Positions 43,079-51,509 of a DNA stretch of 64,000 nt are shown here, piece by piece (the stretch's first letter is position 1; each line of letters starts with the position of its first letter). The translations under genes were made by a program, and so were the position numbers. The notes under the pieces were generated by a model that did no database searches, was not told where the DNA came from, and saw only the letters and a program-made list of their open reading frames with translations. Source of the DNA: Pelobacter seleniigenes DSM 18267 (lineage in GTDB: Bacteria > Desulfobacterota > Desulfuromonadia > Desulfuromonadales > Geopsychrobacteraceae); NCBI RefSeq assembly GCF_000711225.1, contig NZ_JOMG01000002.1, forward strand, positions 384,501-448,500, read 5' to 3'.

Positions 43079-44464
43079 ATGACTTCGAAAAGAAATGAAG
43101 ACAGCCTGCTGAATCATTCGGAAATTTTGGAGACCCTGCTCGATTCACTTGACGAAATGGTCGTCATCATCGACCACAACGGCCGGGTTGTCATGATGAG
43201 CGAGTCCTACCGGGAATTCCTGCAGGTCAAGGACTATGCCGGCAAACATGTCACCGAGGTGATCCAAAACACCCGCATGCACCATGTTCTGGATACCCGG
43301 ACCAGTGAAATAGGCGATATTCAGGAGATCAACGGCAACCATATGGTGGCGAGCAGGATTCCGATTCTGGACCGGGACAACAAGTTGCTGGGGGTGGTCG
43401 GCAAGGTTATTTTCAAGGACGCCAAGGAGCTCTACTCACTGGCACAGAAGGTTTCCCGGCTGGAAAGCGAAGTCGACTACTACAAAAACGTGCTCAGCAA
43501 AGAACTGAGCAACAACTATTTTTTCAACCAGATCAGCGGCAATTCGGACCTTAGCCGCAACGTCAAGCAGCTGGCCATGCATGCCTCACGCACCGACTCC
43601 AATGTCCTGATCGTTGGCGAAAGCGGCACCGGCAAGGAGCTTTATGCCCATGCCATCCACAAGGCCAGCAAACGTGGGAACAATCCCTTTATCAGGGTCA
43701 ACTGCGCGGCCATTCCCGGCGAGCTGCTGGAATCCGAGCTGTTCGGTTATGAAGCCGGCGCTTTTTCCGGCGCGCGCAAAGAGGGGAAGAAAGGCAAGTT
43801 CGAACTGGCCAACGGCGGCTCCCTGCTCCTCGACGAGATCGGCGAGATGCCGTTGAATATGCAGGCGAAGCTGCTCCGGGTGCTGCAGGAACAGGAACTG
43901 AACCGGCTGGGCGGGGAAAAGACCATCAAGCTCGATGTCAGGATCATCACCTCGACCAACATCAATCTGCTTGAGGCGATGGAAGCGAAGACCTTCCGCG
44001 AAGACCTCTACTACCGCCTCGATGTCGTCAAGATCAGCCTGCCGCCGCTGCGTGACCGGCTCTGTGAAATCCGCACCATTGCCAACGACCTGCTGATGAA
44101 ACTCTCCAGCAAGATGGGGTTGTATGTCGAAAAAATCGACAACGAGGTCTTTGACGCCTTCATGCATTACAGCTGGCCCGGCAATGTGCGCGAACTGGAA
44201 AACGTCATTGAGCGGGCGATCAACCTGCTTGACAGCGAAACTGTCATCCAGAAAAAACATCTCCCGCCCCGGCTGCACAGTCAGGGGAGCACCCCGGCCC
44301 TGATCGGCACGGATAAAAAGCTGCCGGCGCTGATCAAGGACATCGAGAAACAGGCGATTCAGGAAAAGCTTGCCGAAACCAAGTTCAACAAAAATCTGAC
44401 CGCCAGACTGCTCGGGATCAGCCGTGCCAACCTTTACAAAAAGATGAAGGAGTACCAGCTCTGA
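43079..44464 (+). CDS. Sigma-54-dependent activator, PAS-AAA-Fis
   Basis: Enhancer-binding protein of 461 residues; GAGGG precedes ATG 43079. A PAS sensor (about 15-110: [22 protein letters not shown]) is followed by a coiled linker. The AAA+ domain has Walker A GESGTGKE at 180-187, the sigma-54 loop GAFSGA at 227-232 (usually GAFTGA), Walker [10 protein letters not shown] near 249-257 and the R-finger region [22 protein letters not shown] Fis-type HTH ([20 protein letters not shown]) ends the protein. It is divergent from the fatty-acid operon and almost certainly controls its -24/-12 promoter. The PAS domain may sense the acid or its CoA ester. Confidence 0.93.
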   Translation: MTSKRNEDSLLNHSEILETLLDSLDEMVVIIDHNGRVVMMSESYREFLQVKDYAGKHVTEVIQNTRMHHVLDTRTSEIGDIQEINGNHMVASRIPILDRDNKLLGVVGKVIFKDAKELYSLAQKVSRLESEVDYYKNVLSKELSNNYFFNQISGNSDLSRNVKQLAMHASRTDSNVLIVGESGTGKELYAHAIHKASKRGNNPFIRVNCAAIPGELLESELFGYEAGAFSGARKEGKKGKFELANGGSLLLDEIGEMPLNMQAKLLRVLQEQELNRLGGEKTIKLDVRIITSTNINLLEAMEAKTFREDLYYRLDVVKISLPPLRDRLCEIRTIANDLLMKLSSKMGLYVEKIDNEVFDAFMHYSWPGNVRELENVIERAINLLDSETVIQKKHLPPRLHSQGSTPALIGTDKKLPALIKDIEKQAIQEKLAETKFNKNLTARLLGISRANLYKKMKEYQL

Positions 44465-44475
44465 CTGATTGGTGC

Positions 44476-44497
44476 AAAGGTCCGTCCCGGGACTTTT
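44476..44497. terminator. Hairpin between the convergent activator and hydrolase genes
   Basis: AAAGGTCC and GGGACTTTT pair around gtccc. The sequence resembles the start of repeat R2 (AAAGTCCGTCCTGGGACTTT). With genes converging on it, it could end both transcripts. Confidence 0.5.
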
Positions 44498-44510
44498 ACC
44501 AACCCGGCGA

Positions 44511-45263
44511 TCATTTGAGCCGGGCCAGGAACGCGTTCAGGGCGGCGAAATAGGCCGGGGCGTTGACCGCCATGATATCGTTGTGCCCGCCATGGGGGAA
44601 GATCTCGATCTCTTTCTGCCCACCGGCCCAGGCATAGAGGCGCTGGCCATGGCTGACCTCGACCAGTTCGTCGTGCCGGGTGTGTAAAACCAGCACCGGC
44701 CCCAGGTATTGCGCCAACTTCCGCTGGTGATCCAGCCGCTCGGCAACGACCTGGCGCAGCTGCGCTTCACTCACCCCGAGTTCCTCCGGGCGCAGACGCA
44801 GCAGCAGCCGTTCCAGGACATCGGCGATGCCGCTTTCCAGAATCAGCCCCGCGGCGCCGGGGAAGGTCGCAGCCGCCTCGATGGCAAAGATCGAGCCGAC
44901 ACTGCGGCCGAAAAAGACCAACTGCTCCGCCGGCTGCCCAAGGGCCCGACCGATCACCCCGACATCGGCCAGCATCCGCCCGAGCTGGGGACGCCCGGTC
45001 GACGCTCCGTAGCCACGGTATTCCGCCAGCAGCACATTCATCCCCACCTGCCCGACCCGGTGCACAAAGCTGCCGCGCCAGTCCGCAACGATCTCACCGT
45101 TACCATGAAAATGCACCAGGGTCTTTGCCGCCGGATCGACCTCATGATAGCTGCAGGCCAGCCGGGCGTCGCCGCAATCGATCCAGAACGGGTCGGGAAA
45201 ATCTCCGTCAAGAGGGTAAAAATACCGCCCGCTGATGACCGGATGATCCAGTAAATCCGTCAT
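44511..45263 (-). CDS. Alpha/beta hydrolase
   Basis: Serine hydrolase of 250 residues. An oxyanion motif HFHGNGE near 52 is followed by AEYRGYGASTGRPQL near 78, the nucleophile elbow GRSVGS near 118 (Ser catalytic), the acid in HTRHDELV near 195 and His in GGHNDI near 228. No signal peptide, so cytoplasmic. Similar ABHD13/17-like bacterial hydrolases have unknown substrates. It lies 75 bases after ilvB on the same strand and could share its transcript. Confidence 0.82.
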   Translation of the reverse strand: MTDLLDHPVISGRYFYPLDGDFPDPFWIDCGDARLACSYHEVDPAAKTLVHFHGNGEIVADWRGSFVHRVGQVGMNVLLAEYRGYGASTGRPQLGRMLADVGVIGRALGQPAEQLVFFGRSVGSIFAIEAAATFPGAAGLILESGIADVLERLLLRLRPEELGVSEAQLRQVVAERLDHQRKLAQYLGPVLVLHTRHDELVEVSHGQRLYAWAGGQKEIEIFPHGGHNDIMAVNAPAYFAALNAFLARLK

Positions 45264-45338
45264 GCTCTTTCTCCTTGGCAGGCTGTTTTATAAAGCTGAC
45301 AGTTCGCGCCTGCTCATCAGTATAGCAGGCCGCATTGC

Positions 45339-47021
45339 TCAATCCCCGGCGTTACCGGCATTGAAGATCATCGCCGTGGTTTCCTTGCCTGGCGGCACCA
45401 TGGGGAAAGCAAAGGTATCCGGATGGATGGCAACATCCAGCACCACCGGCCCCGGATAATCCACGGCCCAGCGCAACGCTTCCCGGAATTCGCCGAGACT
45501 GCCGACCTTTTTCCCGGCCACGCCGAAGCCCTTGGCAACCATACAGAAATCAACCTTGGCCTCAAGGTCGGTGGACGCATAGCGCGAGCCAAGGAACAGG
45601 TTCTGGAATTGCCGCACCATGCCAAGCTTGCCGTTATTGATGATGATGCACTTGACCGGGATGCCGTACTGGGCGCAGGTGGCCAGTTCCTGACAGTTCA
45701 TCTGAAACGCCCCGTCCCCGTTGATGGCGAAGACCGGCCGTTCGACATTGCCGATAGCCGCACCCAGCGCCGCGGGCAACGCATAGCCCATGGTACCGAG
45801 TCCGCCGCTGGTAATATACTGACGCGGCTGGGAAAAAGGGAAGTAGTTGGCCGTCCACATCTGCGACAGGCCGACATCCGAAGCCACCACCGGGTTGTCA
45901 CCGGCCACTTCATGCAAGGCCTCCATCACTTCGTGAGGCATGATGTGCTCGCGTTGGTCGCGCGGCAGCGGGCCCTGTTCCTTGAACACGGCGATTTCGG
46001 TCAGCCAGGCCGAGCGATCGCGCGGCTCAACCAGCTCCAGCAGTTGCTGCAACGCCTCCCCCGCATCGCAGACGATGGGCAGCCCCTCCTGCACCACCTT
46101 GTGGATACTGGCCGGATCGATATCAAAATGAATGATCTTGGCATTGGGCGCAAAAGCCTCCACCTTGCCCGTCACCCGGTCGTCAAACCGGGCACCGATG
46201 GCGATCAGGCAATCGCACTGATTGACCGCCATATTGGCGTACCAGGCGCCGTACATCCCGAGCATGCCGACGGCCAGGGGTGACTGCGGGTCCATCAGAC
46301 CGACCCCCATCAGCGTATGGGTCACCGGGATCTGCCCCTTTTCCGCCACCGCCCGCAACAACGCCGAGGAGTTCGACTGAACCACCCCGCCACCGGCATA
46401 GATCAGCGGCCGCTTGGCTTTGTTGATCATTGCCGCAGCCCGCCCCAGCTGCTTGAAATTGAGCTGGGGACTGTCCTGATAACCACGCCGGGTCACCTGC
46501 TCCGGGATGCCGTCATTGCTCACCGCCGCAATCACATCGCTGGGCAGGTCGACCACCACCGGGCCGGGTCGCCGGGTCCGGGCGATATAGAAGGCTTCGC
46601 GGATGATTCTGGCCAGATCCTTGATATCGGTGACCACATAGTTATGCTTGCTGATCGGCCGGGTGATCCCGGCAATATCCGCTTCCTGGAAAGCATCGTT
46701 GCCGATATCCAGCGTGGTCACCTGGCCGGTCAGCGCGACCATGGGGACCGAATCCATGTAGGCGGTGGCGATCCCGGTCACCAGGTTGGTTGCCCCGGGT
46801 CCGGAGGTGCTCAGGCAGACCCCGACCTTGCCGGTGGTGCGGGCATAGCCATCCGCCGCGTGCGCCGCGGCCTGCTCATGACGAACCAGGATATGGCGGA
46901 TATCCGGATCATCCAGCAGTGCGTCATGCAACAGCAGGGTGCGCGCACCGGGATAGCCGAAAATCGTATCAACCCCCTCACGTTTCAAACATTCCACCAG
47001 GATCTGAGCCCCATTCTGCAT
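45339..47021 (-). CDS. ilvB: Acetolactate synthase large subunit
   Basis: TPP enzyme of 560 residues that condenses pyruvate to acetolactate, or with 2-oxobutyrate, the first step of branched-chain amino acid synthesis. It starts MQNGAQILVECLKREGVDTIFGYPGA, with the catalytic Glu in VRHEQAAAHAADGYARTTGKVGVC. FAD-binding region VRGVPY-like blocks follow, and the TPP motif is GDGAFQMNCQELATCAQYGIPVKCIIINN near 430. This is the biosynthetic, not the fermentative, type. No ilvN small-subunit gene follows, which is unusual. Expression is probably controlled by the upstream Val/Leu leader and attenuator. Confidence 0.94.
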   Translation of the reverse strand: MQNGAQILVECLKREGVDTIFGYPGARTLLLHDALLDDPDIRHILVRHEQAAAHAADGYARTTGKVGVCLSTSGPGATNLVTGIATAYMDSVPMVALTGQVTTLDIGNDAFQEADIAGITRPISKHNYVVTDIKDLARIIREAFYIARTRRPGPVVVDLPSDVIAAVSNDGIPEQVTRRGYQDSPQLNFKQLGRAAAMINKAKRPLIYAGGGVVQSNSSALLRAVAEKGQIPVTHTLMGVGLMDPQSPLAVGMLGMYGAWYANMAVNQCDCLIAIGARFDDRVTGKVEAFAPNAKIIHFDIDPASIHKVVQEGLPIVCDAGEALQQLLELVEPRDRSAWLTEIAVFKEQGPLPRDQREHIMPHEVMEALHEVAGDNPVVASDVGLSQMWTANYFPFSQPRQYITSGGLGTMGYALPAALGAAIGNVERPVFAINGDGAFQMNCQELATCAQYGIPVKCIIINNGKLGMVRQFQNLFLGSRYASTDLEAKVDFCMVAKGFGVAGKKVGSLGEFREALRWAVDYPGPVVLDVAIHPDTFAFPMVPPGKETTAMIFNAGNAGD

Positions 47022-47040
47022 CCGTGTTCTCCTTCAGAAA

Positions 47041-47083
47041 AAATAAAAAAAGACCGCATGGGCGATTGCGCCCAGCGGTCTTT
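47041..47083 (-). terminator. Attenuator of ilvB
   Basis: On the minus strand a stem AAAGACCGC...GCGGTCTTT, with inner TGGGCG/CGCCCA, is followed by a run of seven T. It lies only 25 bases upstream of ilvB and 80 bases after the leader peptide stop. An alternative stem GGGAGC...GCTCCC lies just before it (47098-47127). Confidence 0.88.
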
Positions 47084-47162
47084 GCTAAAACTGCAAAGGG
47101 AGCGCGGGGCGAATGACCCGTGCTCCCTCGATTCTGTGATAACCGAAGATAGCTCCGAGCCG

Positions 47163-47219
47163 TCAATTCATGACGACTACGACCAGTACTAGAACAACAT
47201 TCACTAAGCTGCGCAACAT
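47163..47219 (-). CDS. Val/Leu-rich leader peptide of the ilvB attenuator
   Basis: An 18-codon frame reading MLRSLVNVVLVLVVVVMN then TGA, with GGAGAG five bases upstream of the ATG. Eight of 18 codons are Val and four Leu, as in ivbL and ilv leader peptides. Ribosome stalling when valyl- or leucyl-tRNA is short would prevent the downstream terminator from forming. It is followed by that terminator and then ilvB, so the whole attenuator layout is present. Confidence 0.88.
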   Translation of the reverse strand: MLRSLVNVVLVLVVVVMN

Positions 47220-47242
47220 ATCTTCTCTCCTTGCCGAAGAAC

Positions 47243-47270
47243 TGTATAGGAAATAGCGAATAAATGTCAA
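47243..47270 (-). promoter_or_regulatory. Sigma-70 promoter of ilvB
   Basis: Leftward TTGACA (47265-47270), 16 bp spacer, TATACA (47243-47248). The start would fall near 47236, just ahead of the leader peptide's ribosome site. Confidence 0.7.
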
Positions 47271-47404
47271 CACTGTTTTATCCGTCGCCCACAGAGCAGC
47301 GAAGGCTTAGAATCCGAAAAACCTGGACGATAAACTCAATGGGAAAGCACAAGGACATAGCTCCCTTAGACCAATTCAACTACGAACCAGCAAAGAAAAA
47401 GCGG

Positions 47405-48550
47405 TCAGTCGATTTTGCAGGTCAACAGATATCCACGTTGCGCATGCCATCCGATAAATACGCAGACAGGCACTGCGGCCACAAGACACTGCCACTCTAT
47501 GGAAACGAATTGCAGCCCCCAGGAAAAACAGAGATAAGTGGCCAATAAAACGATCATGGTGACAACAAAACTGCGGTTATGCGGAGCAGGAATCAAAGGT
47601 GCACAAACAGCAAGCAATGGGACCAATATGGCTATCATTCCTCCACTCAGTAACAAGGCGGTATCTGCGGTCGAGGTTTCCTGCTTAATGCACAACGCCA
47701 TTCCCGCAGCGACAAAGGCCAGCCCCGCGTAGATAATGGCATGCCCGTAAATAGCCAGCTGTGCCGCTTTCAATTTTGCATTAACGACTAAGGTTTCCAG
47801 GGTCTCAAAGTACAACCACCAGATGCCGGCCATGAGGATGAAAGCTCCCGTCAGGGACATCAGAGAAGGCCATTGCCAGGGTCCTTTTCCCAGCCCGCTG
47901 ACAAGTCCGGTGACCGACTCTCCCAAGAGGATAATCGTCAACAGGCCCAGCCGTTCGGGAAGGTGATGCCGATGGACCGATATCTCGCTGAGGATTTTAC
48001 GTGCCAACGGTGGAGTCAGAAAATCAACCAGCAGCGCAGCACCCCAAAGCATATATTGGAGTGCGCCGCTAAAGGCCAGGGATAGCAGCCACAGAACCAC
48101 TCCTGCTGAAAACCCAAACAGAAATGGTATGGTCACCGGATGCAGGTGAGGGGCATGGCTGTGGACTCTCCAGTACATGAGCACCAGCAAGCTCCGAACC
48201 AGGGCATAATAGAGGGCAAAATAAAAAGCGCCGCCGCTGAAGACCCCTTCAATCGAGCCGGCCAGAAGAATCAGGAAAAATATCTGTGCCAGGGTCAGCA
48301 AGCGCTGTGGCGTATCGTCAGGATCAAAGCGGTTGGCAAAGAGAGTGTGGCCGGTCCAAGCCCACCAGACCGGGATGAAAAGAAAGATAAATTCAAACAC
48401 TGCCCAAACCGTCAAATGGTTTGCGGCATGATCGGCCAGGGAGTGGACAAGACGGGCTATGACAACGACGTAGATCAGGTCGTAGAAGAGTTCCAGCCAG
48501 GTCGCTTTGCGTCCCGATTCGTCTGTCCTGAGAGCCATTTGAGCAGGCAT
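47405..48550 (-). CDS. LtrA family membrane protein
   Basis: Low-temperature-requirement-A family protein of 381 residues with about 11 membrane helices. ATG 48550 has GGGAGG six bases upstream; the longer frame has no such site. The hallmark WLELFYDLIYVVVIARLVHSLAD stands near the N-terminus, and ERLGLLTIILLGESVTGLVSGL lies near 200. Function is unknown beyond a Listeria mutant phenotype. It lies 119 bases after the isochorismatase gene. Confidence 0.9.
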   Translation of the reverse strand: MPAQMALRTDESGRKATWLELFYDLIYVVVIARLVHSLADHAANHLTVWAVFEFIFLFIPVWWAWTGHTLFANRFDPDDTPQRLLTLAQIFFLILLAGSIEGVFSGGAFYFALYYALVRSLLVLMYWRVHSHAPHLHPVTIPFLFGFSAGVVLWLLSLAFSGALQYMLWGAALLVDFLTPPLARKILSEISVHRHHLPERLGLLTIILLGESVTGLVSGLGKGPWQWPSLMSLTGAFILMAGIWWLYFETLETLVVNAKLKAAQLAIYGHAIIYAGLAFVAAGMALCIKQETSTADTALLLSGGMIAILVPLLAVCAPLIPAPHNRSFVVTMIVLLATYLCFSWGLQFVSIEWQCLVAAVPVCVFIGWHAQRGYLLTCKID

Positions 48551-48612
48551 GGTTCCTCCCTGAAAGCCCGGGATATCCCAACAGGTGGTTGCAGAACTCT
48601 GCTTGGAGCCCA

Positions 48613-48661
48613 AAGGAACGACAGCCGGCAGACCTGCTGATATGCTCAGCTGCCGTTCCTT
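48613..48661 (-). terminator. Hairpin after the isochorismatase gene
   Basis: AAGGAACGACAGC and GCTGCCGTTCCTT form a 13-bp stem with one mismatch and a 23-base loop, 9 bases past the stop codon. It separates the gene from ltrA; only a short T-run follows. Confidence 0.5.
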
Positions 48662-48669
48662 GGGAACAG

Positions 48670-49347
48670 CTATTTGACGTGGTGCGGATTCTTGGCCGCC
48701 TGTGGGGCTTTATGGACCATGGTATAGGCATAATCGATGCCATCACCGTAAGCGCCGCCATGCTTGCGGAAGATATTCAGGACCGCATCGTAGTGCTCCT
48801 TGTTGGCCCAGTCGCGTTGGAACTCAAGCACCGTCGCGACGCTGGTCATCGGCACCGCCCCGGCTTGCACCGTCCGCCGCATTGCTGCGTCGTGGGCAAT
48901 GGCGGAAGTCGCTCCGCAGGCGTCCTCGACGATATAAACATTATAGCCTTCCGCCAGCATATTCAGAGTCGGCCAGGCAACACAGACTTCGGTCCAGAGG
49001 CCGGCAATAACGATATTTTTTTTCCCAGTCGCCTTGACCGCGGCACGAAACTTCTCATCGTCCCAGGAATTCATGCTGCTGCGTTCCACCGGCTGCTGGC
49101 CGGGGAAAACGTCCATCAGCTCCGGCCAGACGTACCCACTGAAAGATTCGGTTTCAACTGCGGTGAGAATGACCGGGACCTTATATTCCTTGGCCCCCTT
49201 GGCCAGCATCACCACATTATTGAGCAGCAACTGCCGGTCGATATTCGCCACTCCGAAAGTCATTTGTGGCTGATGATCGATAAAGACGACCGCGCAGTTA
49301 TCCGCTGTCAATAGTCCGCCATCAGTATGTGCAAGAATATTTGCCAT
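48670..49347 (-). CDS. Isochorismatase-family hydrolase, YcaC-like
   Basis: Cysteine hydrolase of 225 residues. The catalytic Asp is in VVFIDHQPQMTFGV near 24, the Lys in NIVIAG-preceding KATGKKN near 108, and the Cys in AGLWTEVCVAWPTLNM near 118. ERSSMNSWDDEKF near 88 is characteristic of the YcaC group. No isochorismate genes are near, so siderophore synthesis is unlikely. It sits in the MarR-pirin-FMN reductase cluster, which points to stress or detoxification. The physiological substrate is unknown. Confidence 0.88.
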   Translation of the reverse strand: MANILAHTDGGLLTADNCAVVFIDHQPQMTFGVANIDRQLLLNNVVMLAKGAKEYKVPVILTAVETESFSGYVWPELMDVFPGQQPVERSSMNSWDDEKFRAAVKATGKKNIVIAGLWTEVCVAWPTLNMLAEGYNVYIVEDACGATSAIAHDAAMRRTVQAGAVPMTSVATVLEFQRDWANKEHYDAVLNIFRKHGGAYGDGIDYAYTMVHKAPQAAKNPHHVK

Positions 49348-49380
49348 GATGTATCTCTCCTCTTCTTGCGGGTTCCCGCT

Positions 49381-49929
49381 TCAAGGACGCAACCGTTGCG
49401 TCCAGTCCTGCAATGCTGCCAGCTGCTGCACGATCAGTTCCTGGGCTTTCTCATCGATCAGATTGCCATCAGGATCAAAGCTGTTACCGAAGGCGCTGCA
49501 GAAGATCTCCGGTCTGTTCAACGGATGCAGATTAAGAAACACACACACCTGCCGCAAATGATACTGAGCCCGCCCAGATTTCATGCCGCCGCCGGAGCCC
49601 ATGATCGCCGCCGGCTTGCCGCTCAGCAGGTGATTGTCCGGCTCGCGCGAGGCCCAGTCCAGGGCGTTCTTCAGCGCCGGGGCCAGGGAATAATTGTATT
49701 CCGGGCAGGCGAACAGCAGGGCGTCGGCCTGTTCGAAATCGGCCAGCAGCGTCTGGACCGCCTGGGGCTTTTCCTGATAATCGGCATTGTAAAACGGCAC
49801 CTCGGCCAGCTCGGCGATTTTGATCTCCACCCCGGCCGGGGCATGCTGTTGAGCGTAGCGCAACAATCCCATATTGGTTGACTGACGTCGCAGACTGCCG
49901 CAGATACCGAGAATTTTCAGGCTTTTCAT
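49381..49929 (-). CDS. NADPH-dependent FMN reductase
   Basis: Flavodoxin-like FMN reductase of 182 residues, ATG 49929 with AGGAG upstream. Flavin-phosphate loop GICGSLRRQSTNMGLLRYA near 8 and the LLFACPEYNYSLAPALKNALDWASR block near 75 are diagnostic of the ChrR/YieF/AzoB group. Members reduce quinones, chromate or azo compounds. Isochorismatase is encoded 33 bases downstream. Confidence 0.92.
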   Translation of the reverse strand: MKSLKILGICGSLRRQSTNMGLLRYAQQHAPAGVEIKIAELAEVPFYNADYQEKPQAVQTLLADFEQADALLFACPEYNYSLAPALKNALDWASREPDNHLLSGKPAAIMGSGGGMKSGRAQYHLRQVCVFLNLHPLNRPEIFCSAFGNSFDPDGNLIDEKAQELIVQQLAALQDWTQRLRP

Positions 49930-49952
49930 GGTTGACTCCTTTTGCTTGCTGG

Positions 49953-50132
49953 GTAGCATCCGGAAACTCCGGATGCCAATGCATAAGTTTTCAGATTGGA
50001 AACGAGCAATTTTCCGTTGTGGCTAGGCCATCAAGGGCTTCTGCGGAGGCGTAGTTCTTTACGCCGCACAAATAAGCCCGCAGATTGCCACCGCCACGGC
50101 GAAAAAGGCCGTTCCCGGATGACAACTTGCTA
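49953..50132. repeat. Dispersed repeat R3, copy 3
   Basis: It has the same order as copy 2: GGTAGCATCCGGAAACTCCGG-type left end, TTTTCAGATTGGAAACGAGC, GCGGAGGCGTAGTTCTTTAC, CGCCGCACAAATAAGC, then GTTCCCGGATGACAACTTGC at the right. It separates the pirin and FMN reductase genes within the same-strand cluster. Confidence 0.82.
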
Positions 50133-50136
50133 AGCG

Positions 50137-50847
50137 TTATTTCATGGCCACTTCAATGCACAGCACTTCGGCTGCGCCGGCGGCATGGATTGGGACATCC
50201 CCGTCAGCAACCAGGCCGAACCCGTCCCGTGGTTCAAGGGCTTGTCCGGCGATGGTCAGCTGACCGCTGATCACAAAAAAGTACTGCCCCGTCCCCTGCT
50301 GATGGGGAGAATAGTGCAGCGAAGCACCGGCTTCCAGACTGGCCATGGATAACCAGGCGTCCTGATTGATCCAGATGGCAGCCGCTTCTTTCTCCGGGGA
50401 CACCAGGGTCTGAAAGCGGTTGCGGCGCTCGCTCCGCTCAAAACGCTGCTGTCCATAGCGGGGGGGGATATCTTGCTCTTTGGGCTTGATCCAGATCTGC
50501 AGAAAGTTGACCTCCTCGCTGGAGGACGCGTTATATTCCGAGTGAACCAGGCCCGCTCCCGCCGACATCACCTGGACGTCGCCGGCCATGATGACATGCT
50601 TGTTGCCCATGCTGTCCTGATGGCGCAAGGCCCCGACCAGGGGGATGGAAATGATCTCCATGTTCTGATGGGGGTGGGCATCGAACCCCACGCCCGGTTG
50701 TACGATGTCGTCGTTGATGACCCGTAACAGGCCGAAGCCCATCCGCTCCGGGTCGTGGTAATTGGCAAAACTGAAGGTATGTCTGCTGAGCAACCAGCCG
50801 TGGTCGGCCAGACCGCGCGAAGCGGCTTTATGTAATATCTGAGTCAT
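50137..50847 (-). CDS. Pirin, quercetinase-like bicupin
   Basis: Pirin/YhhW family protein, 236 residues from ATG 50847 (GAGG upstream). Metal-binding residues in the first cupin are VGFDAHPHQNMEIISIPL near 57-62 (two His) and AGAGLVHSEYNASS near 105 (His and Glu). The second cupin is degenerate. The N-terminus SRGLADHGWLLSRHTFSFANYHDPERMGFG is standard. Bacterial members can oxidise quercetin or act as redox-sensitive regulators. A MarR box lies 84-102 bases upstream, so it is probably under MarR control. Confidence 0.92.
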   Translation of the reverse strand: MTQILHKAASRGLADHGWLLSRHTFSFANYHDPERMGFGLLRVINDDIVQPGVGFDAHPHQNMEIISIPLVGALRHQDSMGNKHVIMAGDVQVMSAGAGLVHSEYNASSSEEVNFLQIWIKPKEQDIPPRYGQQRFERSERRNRFQTLVSPEKEAAAIWINQDAWLSMASLEAGASLHYSPHQQGTGQYFFVISGQLTIAGQALEPRDGFGLVADGDVPIHAAGAAEVLCIEVAMK

Positions 50848-50930
50848 GATCTTTTCCTCTGCTCCGGGAGCTACCGCTGCCGCCCTGCGGTGAACAGGGT
50901 TCGGCACGCACCGGGCACCCGCAAAAAATT

Positions 50931-50949
50931 ATTTATTTCGACATCGAAA
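50931..50949. promoter_or_regulatory. MarR-type operator upstream of pirin
   Basis: ATTTATTTCGACATCGAAA. Its core TTTCGA-CA-TCGAAA is an inverted repeat. The same 19 bases recur at 51418-51436 before marR. Confidence 0.75.
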
Positions 50950-50964
50950 GATCTAGTCAAAAGC

Positions 50965-51408
50965 TTACTCTCCGCGACCGAGTTTCTTCAACAAGCTGGC
51001 CAGTTCCGACTGTTCTTTATCCGACAACACCGCAAACTGACGCTCCACGGCTTCGGCATGCCGGGGAAACACCCTGGCGATCAGCTCCTCCCCCGCAGCG
51101 GTCAGGCTGACCGTGACCAGGCGCCGGTCATGGGGGGAACGATCGCGCTTGACCAGGGCCTTTTTTTCCAGACCATCGACCACCGTGGTGAGGTTGGCAT
51201 TGCTCTTGAGAATCCTCTGACAAAGCTCCCCCTGGGACAACGGGCCGAGGTGGAACAGGGCCTCCAACACGGCAAACTGGCTGTGGGTCAGATTGTCCTC
51301 CTGCAGATGGCGATGGATCTCCCGGGTCGCCCGGTTGGTGGCCCGCATCAATTTCACGTAAACATTCAGAGCACTGCGTTGCGCTTCGGTGAGGAACTGG
51401 TATTTCAT
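50965..51408 (-). CDS. MarR-family regulator
   Basis: Winged-helix repressor of 147 residues. LTHSQFAVLEALFHLGPLSQGELCQRILKSNANLTTVVDGLEKKALVKRDRSPHDRRLVTVSLT-type sequence spans the whole DNA-binding domain, including the wing DRRLV. One Cys (GELCQ) lies in the recognition area and could sense oxidants. GGAGG precedes ATG 51408. The 19-bp box overlaps its own promoter region and another lies before pirin, so it likely represses both. Confidence 0.9.
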   Translation of the reverse strand: MKYQFLTEAQRSALNVYVKLMRATNRATREIHRHLQEDNLTHSQFAVLEALFHLGPLSQGELCQRILKSNANLTTVVDGLEKKALVKRDRSPHDRRLVTVSLTAAGEELIARVFPRHAEAVERQFAVLSDKEQSELASLLKKLGRGE

Positions 51409-51417
51409 CCGGCCTCC

Positions 51418-51436
51418 ATTTATTTCGACATCGAAA
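51418..51436. promoter_or_regulatory. MarR-type operator upstream of marR
   Basis: ATTTATTTCGACATCGAAA, identical over 19 bases to the box at 50931-50949; here the dyad extends to ATTTCGA-CA-TCGAAAT. It ends 10 bases before the marR start codon, consistent with autorepression. Confidence 0.75.
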
Positions 51437-51509
51437 TATTGACTTTAAAATATCACCGATTAGGTAATATTTCAAGCCATGCCTGAATTATTTTCTCCAG
51501 AGCTGAATA

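Noticed and set aside
47264-47548. 94-codon + strand frame between the ilv leader and ltrA
   Set aside because: It overlaps the end of ltrA, lacks a ribosome site and shows no protein-like pattern.
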